A DNA stretch of 6,301 nucleotides from Hydrogenophaga sp. (GCA_030684755.1 JAUXXN010000567.1:1-6301), one strand, 5' to 3'; shown: positions 1 to 5,721, numbered from the stretch's first letter. Notes: a model not told the origin generated them from the letters alone. Program-made: numbers and translations.

Positions 1-121
1 CGGGCTCTTCAATGACGGAAATAAGGGTGACGGGGGGCAGCTCGTGGGCCAAGAGCCGCTTGACGGCGTCCAGCGCAATGCGCGCGTGGCGCGAATGGTC
101 GTAAGCCAGCAGGACTTCCAG
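1..121 (-). CDS. Universal stress protein, N-terminal part (cut by window edge)
   Basis: The 40 codons visible here read as the first strand, loop and helix of a UspA-fold protein: LEVLLAYDHSRHARIALDAV, then a helix ending in KRLL and a second strand VTLISVIEEP. Family members start with a short strand followed by a D-x-S segment that helps form the nucleotide-binding pocket, and they act in the cytoplasm in stress and growth arrest. The rest lies beyond base 1. The start is not a plain ATG: the family's usual start falls on a CTG at 121-119, which has GGAG at 133-130, 8 bases upstream. In-frame TTG and GTG codons further upstream would add N-terminal residues that do not resemble the family. 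The gene lies downstream of the narXL-like pair on the same strand, fitting a nitrate or low-oxygen regulon, but a 227-base gap suggests it may have its own promoter. The family call is firm; the start is not. Confidence 0.8.
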   Translation of the reverse strand, partial: MEVLLAYDHSRHARIALDAVKRLLAHELPPVTLISVIEEP

Positions 122-223
122 GTTGTTTTCTCCAGTTGATCCGGTCGACAAGCCTGTGTCGCAACCCGGCCACCGCCTCAAAAGCGGGGTCTGTCGGCAG
201 GCGACACAAGGCCTGCGAACAAT

Positions 224-240
224 GTCCCTACGCGGGACAG
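224..240 (-). terminator. Hairpin downstream of narL-like gene, possible weak terminator
   Basis: TGTCCC (224-229) pairs perfectly with GGGACA (235-240) across a 5-base loop. On the minus strand the stem is followed by ATTGTT, a short and imperfect U-rich run. It lies about 110 bases past the stop of the response regulator, before the stress protein gene, so it could end or thin the operon transcript. The weak U-tract makes this a low-confidence call. The rest of the 122-348 gap contains no gene that I can see; it also holds the GC palindrome at 327-342. Confidence 0.3.
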
Positions 241-326
241 GGTGACCCGGTAACTGTGCGGGGTTCGGTGCGTGCTGAACATCCTTCTTTGGCACGCGGC
301 GGCTGTCCGGATGGACGATGCTGGCC

Positions 327-342
327 CGGCGCCTTGGCGCCG
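327..342. repeat. GC-rich palindrome after narL-like stop codon
   Basis: CGGCGCC (327-333) and GGCGCCG (336-342) are perfect reverse complements separated by TT. It begins 7 bases past the stop of the response regulator gene on the minus strand. No T-run follows on either strand, so it is not a standard intrinsic terminator. It could stabilise the 3' end of the mRNA or be a protein site; the sequence alone does not decide. Confidence 0.4.
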
Positions 343-348
343 AAAGAA

Positions 349-1083
349 CTATGGGGCGTTGCCGCGCAGACCCTGGTGCACAGCGAACACCGCCGCCTGC
401 ACCCGCGATGTGAGGTTGAGCTTGCGCAAGATGTGCTGCACATGGATCTTCACCGTGGTCTCGGCGATGTCGAGTTCGCGGGCAATCAGCTTGTTGCTGT
501 CGCCGCGTGCAATCAGCGCCAGAATCTGGCGCTCGCGGGCCGACAGCAGGGCCAGGCCATCTGCCTTGCTGTGCGCAGGCACCTGCAGGGCTGCAGGCGC
601 AATGGCCGCATCGGCCACCGGTGCGCTGGGCGTTCGGGGCGCCTGGTTGCGAAACGCATGGAACAGCTTGGTCATCATCTCCGGGCTGATCACGGATTCA
701 CCGTCGAGCACCTTGACGATGGCGTCGCCGAGCTGGTCAGACTCCACCGTCTTGAGCAGGTAACCGTCGGCACCGGCTTGCAGGGCGGCGGCCAGATCGT
801 CCTGGTCTTCACTCACCGTGAGCATGAGGATGCGCATGTTGGGCGCGGCCTCTTTGAGCCCCTGCACCGCGTCCACACCGCGCACGCCGGGCAGGTGGTT
901 GTCGAGCAAGGTCACGTCGGGCCGGTAGCGCTCGACACAGCGCAGGGCCTCACCGGCGTCGGCGGCTTCGGCCACCACCTCAAAACGCTCATCTTGCAGC
1001 AGCAATGCGCGCAGGCCGCGCCGAAACAGGGTGTGGTCGTCTACCAGCAACAACTGGATGCGGGGCGGTGTGGGTTGTGTCAT
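349..1083 (-). CDS. narL: NarL-family response regulator, partner of the adjacent NarX-like kinase
   Basis: A 244-residue cytoplasmic regulator with an N-terminal receiver domain (about 8-130) and a C-terminal LuxR/FixJ-type helix-turn-helix (about 178-235). The receiver has the acidic pair D15-D16, the phosphoacceptor D61 in LLDNHLPG, T89 and the conserved K111 in GYLLK. The DNA-binding domain (ARERQILALIARG, then NKLIARELDIAETTVKIHV) is close to E. coli NarL, and SRVQAAVFAVHQ corresponds to SRVEAAVWVHQ at the NarL C-terminus. It should be phosphorylated by the kinase encoded just upstream and bind promoters of nitrate respiration genes. Its ATG overlaps the kinase stop as ATGA, with no clear ribosome binding site, so translation is probably coupled. 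It is about 28 residues longer than E. coli NarL because of an Ala/Pro-rich linker at about 146-176. Intact. The exact ligand specificity is inferred from the kinase. Confidence 0.93.
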   Translation of the reverse strand: MTQPTPPRIQLLLVDDHTLFRRGLRALLLQDERFEVVAEAADAGEALRCVERYRPDVTLLDNHLPGVRGVDAVQGLKEAAPNMRILMLTVSEDQDDLAAALQAGADGYLLKTVESDQLGDAIVKVLDGESVISPEMMTKLFHAFRNQAPRTPSAPVADAAIAPAALQVPAHSKADGLALLSARERQILALIARGDSNKLIARELDIAETTVKIHVQHILRKLNLTSRVQAAVFAVHQGLRGNAP

Positions 1084-3023
1084 GGGATGGGTACTGGGTT
1101 CTCGAAATCAACCGGCGCATTGTCCGGCAAAGGCAGGCCCACAGTGCCCAAACTGCTGGCACTCACGGGGTAGGGCGGCAGCGTCAGGGTGACGGCGGTG
1201 CCGCTGGTGGGGGCCGACACCACGTCCACCTGGGCGCCGATGCGTTCGGCGCGTTCGCGCATGATTTTCATGCCCACATGGGTCGGGCCGTGTGCATGCG
1301 CTGCGTCAAAACCGGTGCCGTTGTCGCGCACGGTGAAGCACCACCGGGCGCTCTTGACGACTTCCAGGCTGACGTGGCTGGCGCCCGCGTGCTTGCGCAC
1401 GTTGGACAAGGCTTCCTGAATCACATGCAGCACCTGCACCTGCACGTCGGGCGGCAGTGGCAGGCCTTGCCCGTCCAGTTGCAGGCGCGTGGGCAGGCCG
1501 GTCTGGTGCTGGAACTTTTGCAGCGTTTCCTGCAGTGCGGCCTCAATGTCGTCGGTGTTGGTGCGGGTGCGAAAGTGCACCAGCAGCTCGCGCACGTCGT
1601 GGATGCTTTCGCGCAGGCCCACGTCCAGCTCGTCCAGCGTGGTGTTCACCCGTTCAGGCTGGTTTTTTTGCACCGCCGAGCGCAGCAGCTGCACCTGAAT
1701 TTTGAGGAACGCCAGCGACTGGGCGATGGAGTCGTGCAGCTCGCGGGCAATCAATGCACGCTCTTCACCCACCGCCGCCTCGCGCTCCAGCGCGGCGGCG
1801 CGCAGGCCTTCCAAGGCGCTGGCGAGGTGGCTGGCCAGGGTGTCGAGCAGCTCGGTTTCGTCGGCGTTGAGCGCGATCTCGCCCCGGAAGAACAGATCAA
1901 TTTCGCCAATCAGCCGCTGCTGCAACCGCACCGGCACGCTCACCACGTTCTGGTAGCCCACCTTGGCGCAGTGGCGCAGGGGCGCGGTTTCGTGGCTGTG
2001 GATGGGTATCACGCGGGTGCGTGCGTCCGGCTGCAGATTGCCGCAAGCGCATGCCCCGGCCAGCAGGCTGCGCTCTTCTTCCTGCATCTCTTGCGGGAAG
2101 CAGTCCGACGCCAGCATCAGGTAGCGCTGGTTGGCCTCGTCCGACCAGCGCACCGCCACCGCATCGGCCTTCATCACGCGGCGCACCCGCTGAGAAAACC
2201 CACGCGACAGCTCTTCAATGGTGTTGGCGCTGGCCAAAAAGGCGCTCACCTCGTACAGCGCTTCCAGGCGCGCGCGCTGCGCTTCAATGCGGCGCGTCTT
2301 CAGCTCCACCTGGCTTTCCAGGCCCCCGTACATCGACTGCAGCGTGGCGGCCATGCGGTTGAACCCAGCCGCCACCTGGCCAAATTCATCGTGCGTGTTC
2401 ACCGCCACCCGCACCGAAAACTCCCCCGCTTCCAACTGGCGCAAGCCCTGGCGCATGTGGGCCAGGGGGTTGATGACAAAGCGGTAGCCGGTGTAAAGCA
2501 TGATCACCGCCCCTCCAATGGCCAGCGCCATCATGAGGAACTGAAACAGGTTCAATATGGCGGTCAGGCCCGAAAGCTCGTCCTCAATCGCGTGCACAAA
2601 GCGGTCGATCGCCTCCACAAACACGGCCACGCTTTGCTGGGTCGATTCGGCGGTGGCATCGCCTTGCAGCCACAGGCTGCGCTGCACCAGCCAGAGCGAC
2701 TGCACGGCCGCAAACTCGCGGCTCACACTCTCGTCCCAGGGCACAAACAGCGGCCTGCTTGGGTCGCCGCTGCGCAGCAGGTCCAAGCTGTTGTCAAACT
2801 TTGCCACCAGGGCCGCCACCTCAGCCGGTGGCAACTGGGCCTGCACCGCGCTGGTGAGCCGCCAGGTTTGCATGCGCAGGCGCCCCGCCTCGTTGACCGC
2901 CGCCGCGCCGCCTTCAAGCTGCCAAGTGACCCACAGCGTGAGCCCAATGGAGGCCAGCGCCACGACGAGCAGACCCGCGCCGATGCGGACCAGCTTGGTG
3001 GAGAGGGATGCGGTGGAGGGCAT
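1080..3023 (-). CDS. narX: NarX-type nitrate/nitrite sensor histidine kinase
   Basis: A 647-residue inner-membrane kinase. Domains in order: transmembrane helix 1 (about 12-34); a periplasmic sensor with a P-box at 42-58 (VNEAGRLRMQTWRL), matching the nitrate-binding INKAGSLRMQSYRL of E. coli NarX, with R50 and R55 at the ligand arginine positions; transmembrane helix 2 (about 157-178); HAMP (about 179-232); a coiled linker; a GAF-like central region (about 255-405) with cysteines at 308, 325, 327 and 352; a HisKA_3 dimerisation helix with the phosphoacceptor H430 in ARELHDSIAQSL; and an HATPase with the N-box around N541 and DNGTGF at 567-572. It should detect nitrate or nitrite outside the membrane and phosphorylate the NarL partner. 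A proline-rich tail (616-647) follows the catalytic domain. The ATG at 3023 has CCTCCCCCC before it rather than a Shine-Dalgarno; an in-frame TGA about 50 bases upstream and the lack of another ATG before the first helix support this start. Intact. Confidence 0.93.
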   Translation of the reverse strand: MPSTASLSTKLVRIGAGLLVVALASIGLTLWVTWQLEGGAAAVNEAGRLRMQTWRLTSAVQAQLPPAEVAALVAKFDNSLDLLRSGDPSRPLFVPWDESVSREFAAVQSLWLVQRSLWLQGDATAESTQQSVAVFVEAIDRFVHAIEDELSGLTAILNLFQFLMMALAIGGAVIMLYTGYRFVINPLAHMRQGLRQLEAGEFSVRVAVNTHDEFGQVAAGFNRMAATLQSMYGGLESQVELKTRRIEAQRARLEALYEVSAFLASANTIEELSRGFSQRVRRVMKADAVAVRWSDEANQRYLMLASDCFPQEMQEEERSLLAGACACGNLQPDARTRVIPIHSHETAPLRHCAKVGYQNVVSVPVRLQQRLIGEIDLFFRGEIALNADETELLDTLASHLASALEGLRAAALEREAAVGEERALIARELHDSIAQSLAFLKIQVQLLRSAVQKNQPERVNTTLDELDVGLRESIHDVRELLVHFRTRTNTDDIEAALQETLQKFQHQTGLPTRLQLDGQGLPLPPDVQVQVLHVIQEALSNVRKHAGASHVSLEVVKSARWCFTVRDNGTGFDAAHAHGPTHVGMKIMRERAERIGAQVDVVSAPTSGTAVTLTLPPYPVSASSLGTVGLPLPDNAPVDFENPVPIP

Positions 3024-3046
3024 GGGGGGAGGTTAGCGGGTTTGCG

Positions 3047-3077
3047 CAGATACGGGTAGCGGAACGCGGCTTGTCAA
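3047..3077 (-). promoter_or_regulatory. Candidate sigma-70 promoter for the narXL-like operon
   Basis: On the minus strand a perfect TTGACA lies at 3077-3072, followed after 19 bases by TATCTG (3052-3047), which matches only the first three positions of the -10 consensus. Transcription would start near 3040, giving a leader of about 16 bases before the kinase ATG. The -35 lies in the left edge of the Bug-family relic, so this promoter may have arisen from or been brought by the rearrangement there. The -10 match is weak and the spacer is long. Confidence 0.35.
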
Positions 3078-3222
3078 ACTCGCGCGCTATGGACTCCCAT
3101 CGCTTGCCTTTGGTCTAGGTGGCCCAAAAAACATGGACCCGGCCGTGGTGCGCGCGCTGCACGACGCCTTGCGCGCCGAGAAGGCCATCATCGAGCGACT
3201 GGGACTTGCGAAGAAGTCTTGA
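3073..3222 (+). pseudogene. Relic of a Bug/TctC-family periplasmic binding protein (C-terminus with internal deletion)
   Basis: One plus-strand frame without stops reads LARYGLPSLAFGLGGPKNMD, then PAVVRALHDAL, then directly RAEKAIIERLGLAKKS and a TGA at 3220-3222. The first segment matches the region of Bug (TctC-type, tripartite tricarboxylate transport) receptors that reads like FGLGGPKGMDPAVVKALHDAF. The second matches their usual C-terminal end, which reads like AEKAIIERLGLAK. In family members about 40 residues separate the two, so an in-frame internal deletion is inferred near 3164. The N-terminal more than 200 residues, including the signal peptide, are missing. Family members bind carboxylates in the periplasm; this fragment cannot. 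Homology left of about 3100 is uncertain. It ends about 65 bases before the antitoxin gene and borders the narX-like promoter. Confidence 0.7.
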
Positions 3223-3260
3223 TCTGCAGAGTGATCAAAGTGACCATCTTGACTAAAGTG
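3219..3260. promoter_or_regulatory. Possible autoregulatory operator region of the antitoxin gene
   Basis: A perfect inverted repeat, TTGATC (3219-3224) and GATCAA (3233-3238), is separated by 8 bases. It is followed by two direct copies of AAAGTG (3237-3242 and 3255-3260) set 18 bases apart, nearly two helical turns. Phd/YefM-type antitoxins normally repress their own promoter by binding paired short sites just upstream. TTGACT at 3249-3254 could be a -35 element, but no good -10 sits at normal spacing. The palindrome overlaps the stop of the Bug relic. A role as operator is inference. Confidence 0.35.
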
Positions 3261-3288
3261 GGCTTTTATGTCGCTTAGGATGTCCAGC

Positions 3289-3594
3289 ATGAAAACCATG
3301 ACCGCGCGTGATGCCAAGACCCACTTTGGCGAGTTTCTGGATGCCATGCAGCGCGAACCTGTGGTGGTGGCAAAGAACAACCGGCCGGTGGGCATCATGT
3401 TGTCCATTCAGGATGCAGCGGACACGCTGATCCCGGAGATGTTCATGGACAAGGAAGCCGGTTACGACGAGTGGTTTGCCGCGCGTGTGTCCGAGCGGCT
3501 GGCTGCGTACGATGTTGGCGCCGCCAGCGGCGAGCATGAGGATGTGATGGCACGCGTGCAAGACCGCTTGAACGCCCGAGCCCGTCACCGCTGA
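3289..3594 (+). CDS. Phd/YefM-type antitoxin of a type II toxin-antitoxin pair
   Basis: A 101-residue protein from the ATG at 3289; AGGA at 3277-3280 lies 8 bases upstream, which favours this start over in-frame ATGs at 3268, 3280 and 3298. The N-terminal half is the DNA-binding Phd/YefM fold: MTARDAKTHFGEFLDAMQRE, then PVVVAKNNRPVGIMLSIQD (residues about 4-45). The C-terminal half is charged and helical (KEAGYDEWFAARVSERLAAY and VMARVQDRLNARARHR), as expected for the segment that wraps the toxin. It should neutralise the ParE/RelE-type toxin encoded 7 bases downstream and repress its own operon. The gene is full length with no broken motif. The partner toxin gene is frameshifted, so this antitoxin may now be an orphan that still represses its promoter or protects against related toxins. 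Confidence 0.88.
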   Translation: MKTMTARDAKTHFGEFLDAMQREPVVVAKNNRPVGIMLSIQDAADTLIPEMFMDKEAGYDEWFAARVSERLAAYDVGAASGEHEDVMARVQDRLNARARHR

Positions 3595-3601
3595 TGTACC
3601 C

Positions 3602-3882
3602 ATGGCGCGCGTGATCTGGACAGAGGCCGCCGACGCGACCTCGACGACATCTTGGCGTACTACGTGGAAGAAGCCAGCCTGGAGGTGGCGCCGGCTGTCT
3701 TTGAGCGAATGCGGACGCAAGTGGCTTCGCTACACCTGTTCCCACTTCGTTGCCGTCCCGGGCGGGTGGCTGGCACGCGAGAGTACGTGTTGCACCGTCT
3801 GCCTTACATCGCGGTGGTGCGGGTGATCGATGACGACGTGCTGGTATTGGCCTTGATGCACAGGGCACGGCGGTACCCGTGA
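3602..3882 (+). pseudogene. ParE/RelE-type toxin gene broken by a one-base frameshift
   Basis: The ATG at 3602, 7 bases after the antitoxin stop, opens MARVIWTEAA. After about base 3631 the toxin sequence continues in another frame as RDLDDILAYYVEEASLEV and runs to the TGA at 3880-3882. ParE-type proteins read roughly W-T-x-A-A-x-x-D-L-D-x-I without a break. Joining the frames needs one base added between 3631 and 3634, so a single-base deletion is inferred. The C-terminal end (RPGRVAGTREYVLHRLPYIAVVRVI, then LALMHRARRYP) matches the family end, which reads like RELVVPGLPYIVVYRV and LHGARRWP. An intact version would be about 93 residues; family toxins poison DNA gyrase or cleave mRNA on ribosomes. 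In the first frame a non-toxin peptide runs to 3826. A TTG at 3652 in the toxin frame would skip the first strand and part of helix 1. A sequencing error must be excluded. Confidence 0.8.
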
Positions 3883-4205
3883 ATGCCGTGCGGCACGTCG
3901 GATGCCAAGCGCCCCTTCGTCAAGAGAAGGCCACGACTGAACGGTTGGGGTTGGCGAAGCGCAACGCAGGCGCCCAACTTGGCTGATCTGGTTGACCTGC
4001 GATTCACCACCACCATCCCCGCCGCCACGCCCAGCAGCGCCATGCCGAACACCAGCGCGAACACGGACTTTTTTAGGACTTGTGTGCGTGTCAAGTTCCG
4101 CCTGTTTATCAACACGCTTGAGGAAGAGTTCTGGTTTTTTCTCGCCAGGACTTCCATGGCCACGGCGTCACGGCAAAGGGGTCTTGTATTGATACATCCA
4201 GCCAT
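3883..4205. other. About 320 bases without a convincing gene; hydrophobic stretch on minus strand
   Basis: No plus-strand frame here resembles a protein family. On the minus strand an open frame from the ATG at 4157 contains one clear hydrophobic helix, KKSVFALVFGMALLGVAAGM (about 4070-4005), after a polar, basic stretch with four serines in a row (NQNSSSS). This is the profile of a small membrane protein or a transporter fragment. The frame then continues without family-like sequence into DNA that is antisense to the toxin relic, so only the helix part looks natural. I do not recognise it. The stretch 4060-4150 is more AT-rich than its surroundings, with two T-runs, so it may be foreign or intergenic. 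TGTAT-TG-ATACA at 4185-4196 is a small inverted repeat. Confidence 0.3.
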
Positions 4206-4256
4206 GAAGTAATCGATCTACAAGAAGTTTTTCCGCGTAAATCTGGTGTCGGGATC

Positions 4257-4472
4257 ATGCCGGACGCATTCAGCCGCGACCGCGGCGCGCTGGTGCGCCA
4301 GACCGGCAACGGCGACGTCGAAAACACCTACCGGCTGCAGATCACCAACAGCCTGGCGCAGGCCAGAGGCTACACCGTGCGCATCTCGGGCACCGAGGAG
4401 TTGCGACTGGAAACGGCCAGCGCTCACAAGCCGGTTGAGGTGAAAAGCACCTTTATCGTGCCGCGCTATTGA
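4257..4472 (+). pseudogene. ccoG: C-terminal relic of ccoG/fixG (cbb3 oxidase accessory protein)
   Basis: The frame reads SRDRGALVRQTGNGDVENTY, then RLQITNSLAQARGYTVRISG, and ends KSTFIVPRY before the TGA at 4470-4472. CcoG/FixG proteins end in an Ig-like domain that starts like VIRDRGALARxVxxGxIENVYRLQxMN and finishes like KSTFxVPR, so both ends of that domain are present. Between LETASA (about 4408-4425) and the last residues the fragment seems too short for the whole domain, suggesting an internal loss as well. CcoG is normally about 470 residues with membrane helices and two 4Fe-4S clusters, and acts in copper delivery to cbb3-type oxidase; all of that is missing. The frame is open upstream to about 4206 but without family resemblance. 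The rest of the cco operon is not in the window. Confidence 0.72.
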
Positions 4473-4491
4473 AGGCGCCGAGGCTTCAATA
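4467..4491. repeat. Inverted repeat between ccoG relic and transporter gene
   Basis: TATTGAAG (4467-4474) pairs with CTTCAATA (4484-4491) across a 9-base GC-rich loop, overlapping the stop of the ccoG relic. It lies between the convergent 3' ends of that relic and the transporter gene, where a two-way terminator would be expected. Neither strand shows a U-tract after the stem, so terminator activity is doubtful. Confidence 0.35.
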
Positions 4492-4524
4492 CGTACACGC
4501 TGCGCAGCAGACGCCAGTGCGCAT

Positions 4525-5721
4525 TCATGTCGGCGGCTGTTTGCCCTCCCCCGTGCGCACACGGGGCAAAGCCATCAACGCCAGCAGGGCCGAGGCGCCC
4601 AGGCCGGCGGACAGCCAGAGCGCGCCGGAGCCCCATTGCACCAGCGCCAAGCCAAAGAGAAACGGCGCCATGGCCTGCGCCAGGCGCGCTGGCAACATCA
4701 GCCAGCCTTGGCGCTGGCCGTAGCCCTGCGGACCGAACAGCACCAGCGGCAGCGTGCCTTTGGCAATGGTGAGAATGCCGTTGCCGGCGCCATGCAAAAC
4801 GGCGAAGAGGGGCGCGGCAACAGGCCCGGCGATGAGCAAGGCCGCCACACCCGCCGGATGCCCCACTGCGGCCAGTCGAGCCGACAGCAGGGGGTGAACA
4901 TGGCGCAAGAAGCTGAATTCGAGCAAGCGTCCAGCCACCTGCGCAGGGCCGATCAGCGCGCCCACGCCCACCGCAACCGCCAGGCTCGCGCCGCTGGCTT
5001 GCAACAGGCTCGGCAGGTGCGCCGCCATGGCGGTGCTGATGAACCAGGTGGCGGCGAAGACGAAGGCCAGCAACGCTGCGGTGAGGCGCGGGCGAACGGC
5101 GGGCGGGGGTTCGCGGTCCGCGTCCAACCGATGGGCCGGATCGGGCGGTGCCAGCGCAGCCAGGCGCGGCAGCGCTGCGTTCAAAGGCAAACCGAACACC
5201 AGATGCAGACCAGCCCACGCAAAGCAGGCACCCCGCCAGCCAACCTGCGCCTCCAGCAAGCTCGACAGCGGCCAACCCACCGTGCTGGCAAACCCCGCGA
5301 TCAGCGTGATGCCGGTGATGGCGCTGCGTGAGCCATGACCGTACAGACGAACCAGGGCCGAAAACGCGGCCTCGTACAAACCGCTTCCCATGGCCAGACC
5401 GATCAGCGCCCAGGCTGCAAACAGCGACCACACGCCTTGCGATGTGCCGAGTGCCGCCAGCCCGAGCGCAAAGAGCAGGCTGGTGCCCATCAGCACCGGA
5501 CGCCCGCCATGGCGATCGATGGCGCGCCCGGACCACGGGCCGACAAGTGCGGAAACTCCCAGCGCGACCGAAAAAGCGGCAAACACGGTGGGCGTGCCCA
5601 CGCCAAGATCGCGCGCCATGGGAGCCGCCAGCATGGCTGGCAGGTAGTAGGTGGAGGCCCAGGCCAGGGTTTGGGCGGTCCCCAGCGCCGCGACGGTTCC
5701 TGCATTGCTTGGTAAGGCCAT
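4525..5721 (-). CDS. Major facilitator superfamily transporter, substrate unknown
   Basis: A 398-residue inner-membrane carrier with about 12 hydrophobic segments in two halves, joined by a Pro/Asp/Arg-rich loop at about 190-213. The family's motif A lies after the second helix (GPWSGRAIDRHGGRPVLMG, about 61-79), and an equivalent GPAQVAGRLLE opens the matching loop of the second half (about 258-268). A Gly-rich fifth helix (GITLIAGFASTVGWPLS) resembles the motif C region typical of antiporter-like members. These proteins move small solutes using ion gradients; nothing here identifies the substrate. The start is placed at the ATG at 5721; a GTG 9 bases upstream (5730) is in frame, and neither has a strong ribosome binding site. 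It is intact and ends in a hydrophilic tail with a TGA at 4527-4525. Upstream on the same strand, about 100 bases away, is the HipA relic, which gives no functional hint. Confidence 0.88.
   Translation of the reverse strand: MALPSNAGTVAALGTAQTLAWASTYYLPAMLAAPMARDLGVGTPTVFAAFSVALGVSALVGPWSGRAIDRHGGRPVLMGTSLLFALGLAALGTSQGVWSLFAAWALIGLAMGSGLYEAAFSALVRLYGHGSRSAITGITLIAGFASTVGWPLSSLLEAQVGWRGACFAWAGLHLVFGLPLNAALPRLAALAPPDPAHRLDADREPPPAVRPRLTAALLAFVFAATWFISTAMAAHLPSLLQASGASLAVAVGVGALIGPAQVAGRLLEFSFLRHVHPLLSARLAAVGHPAGVAALLIAGPVAAPLFAVLHGAGNGILTIAKGTLPLVLFGPQGYGQRQGWLMLPARLAQAMAPFLFGLALVQWGSGALWLSAGLGASALLALMALPRVRTGEGKQPPT

Noticed and set aside
136..149. FNR-like half-site TTGAT upstream of the stress protein gene
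   Set aside because: The second half (TCGAC) does not match and the site is too close to the gene start for an activator position.
9..209. A 66-codon minus-strand frame overlapping the stress protein
   Set aside because: Its second half is a shifted frame of the universal stress protein sequence; the family pattern is in the other frame.
136..1173. A 345-codon open frame on the plus strand
   Set aside because: It is antisense to the response regulator gene, has no family pattern, and is explained by codon bias on the other strand.
1005..3059. A 684-codon open frame on the plus strand
   Set aside because: It lies antisense to the intact kinase gene, is rich in His, Gln, Arg and Ala in the way typical of reversed GC-rich coding DNA, and shows no domain.
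3219..3238. FNR/Anr box (TTGAT-N4-ATCAA)
   Set aside because: The half-sites TTGAT and ATCAA are present but separated by 10 bases, not 4, so it does not fit an FNR-type dimer.
4466..5536. A 356-codon open frame on the minus strand
   Set aside because: It is an alternate frame within the transporter gene, very rich in Arg and Gly, with no membrane profile.
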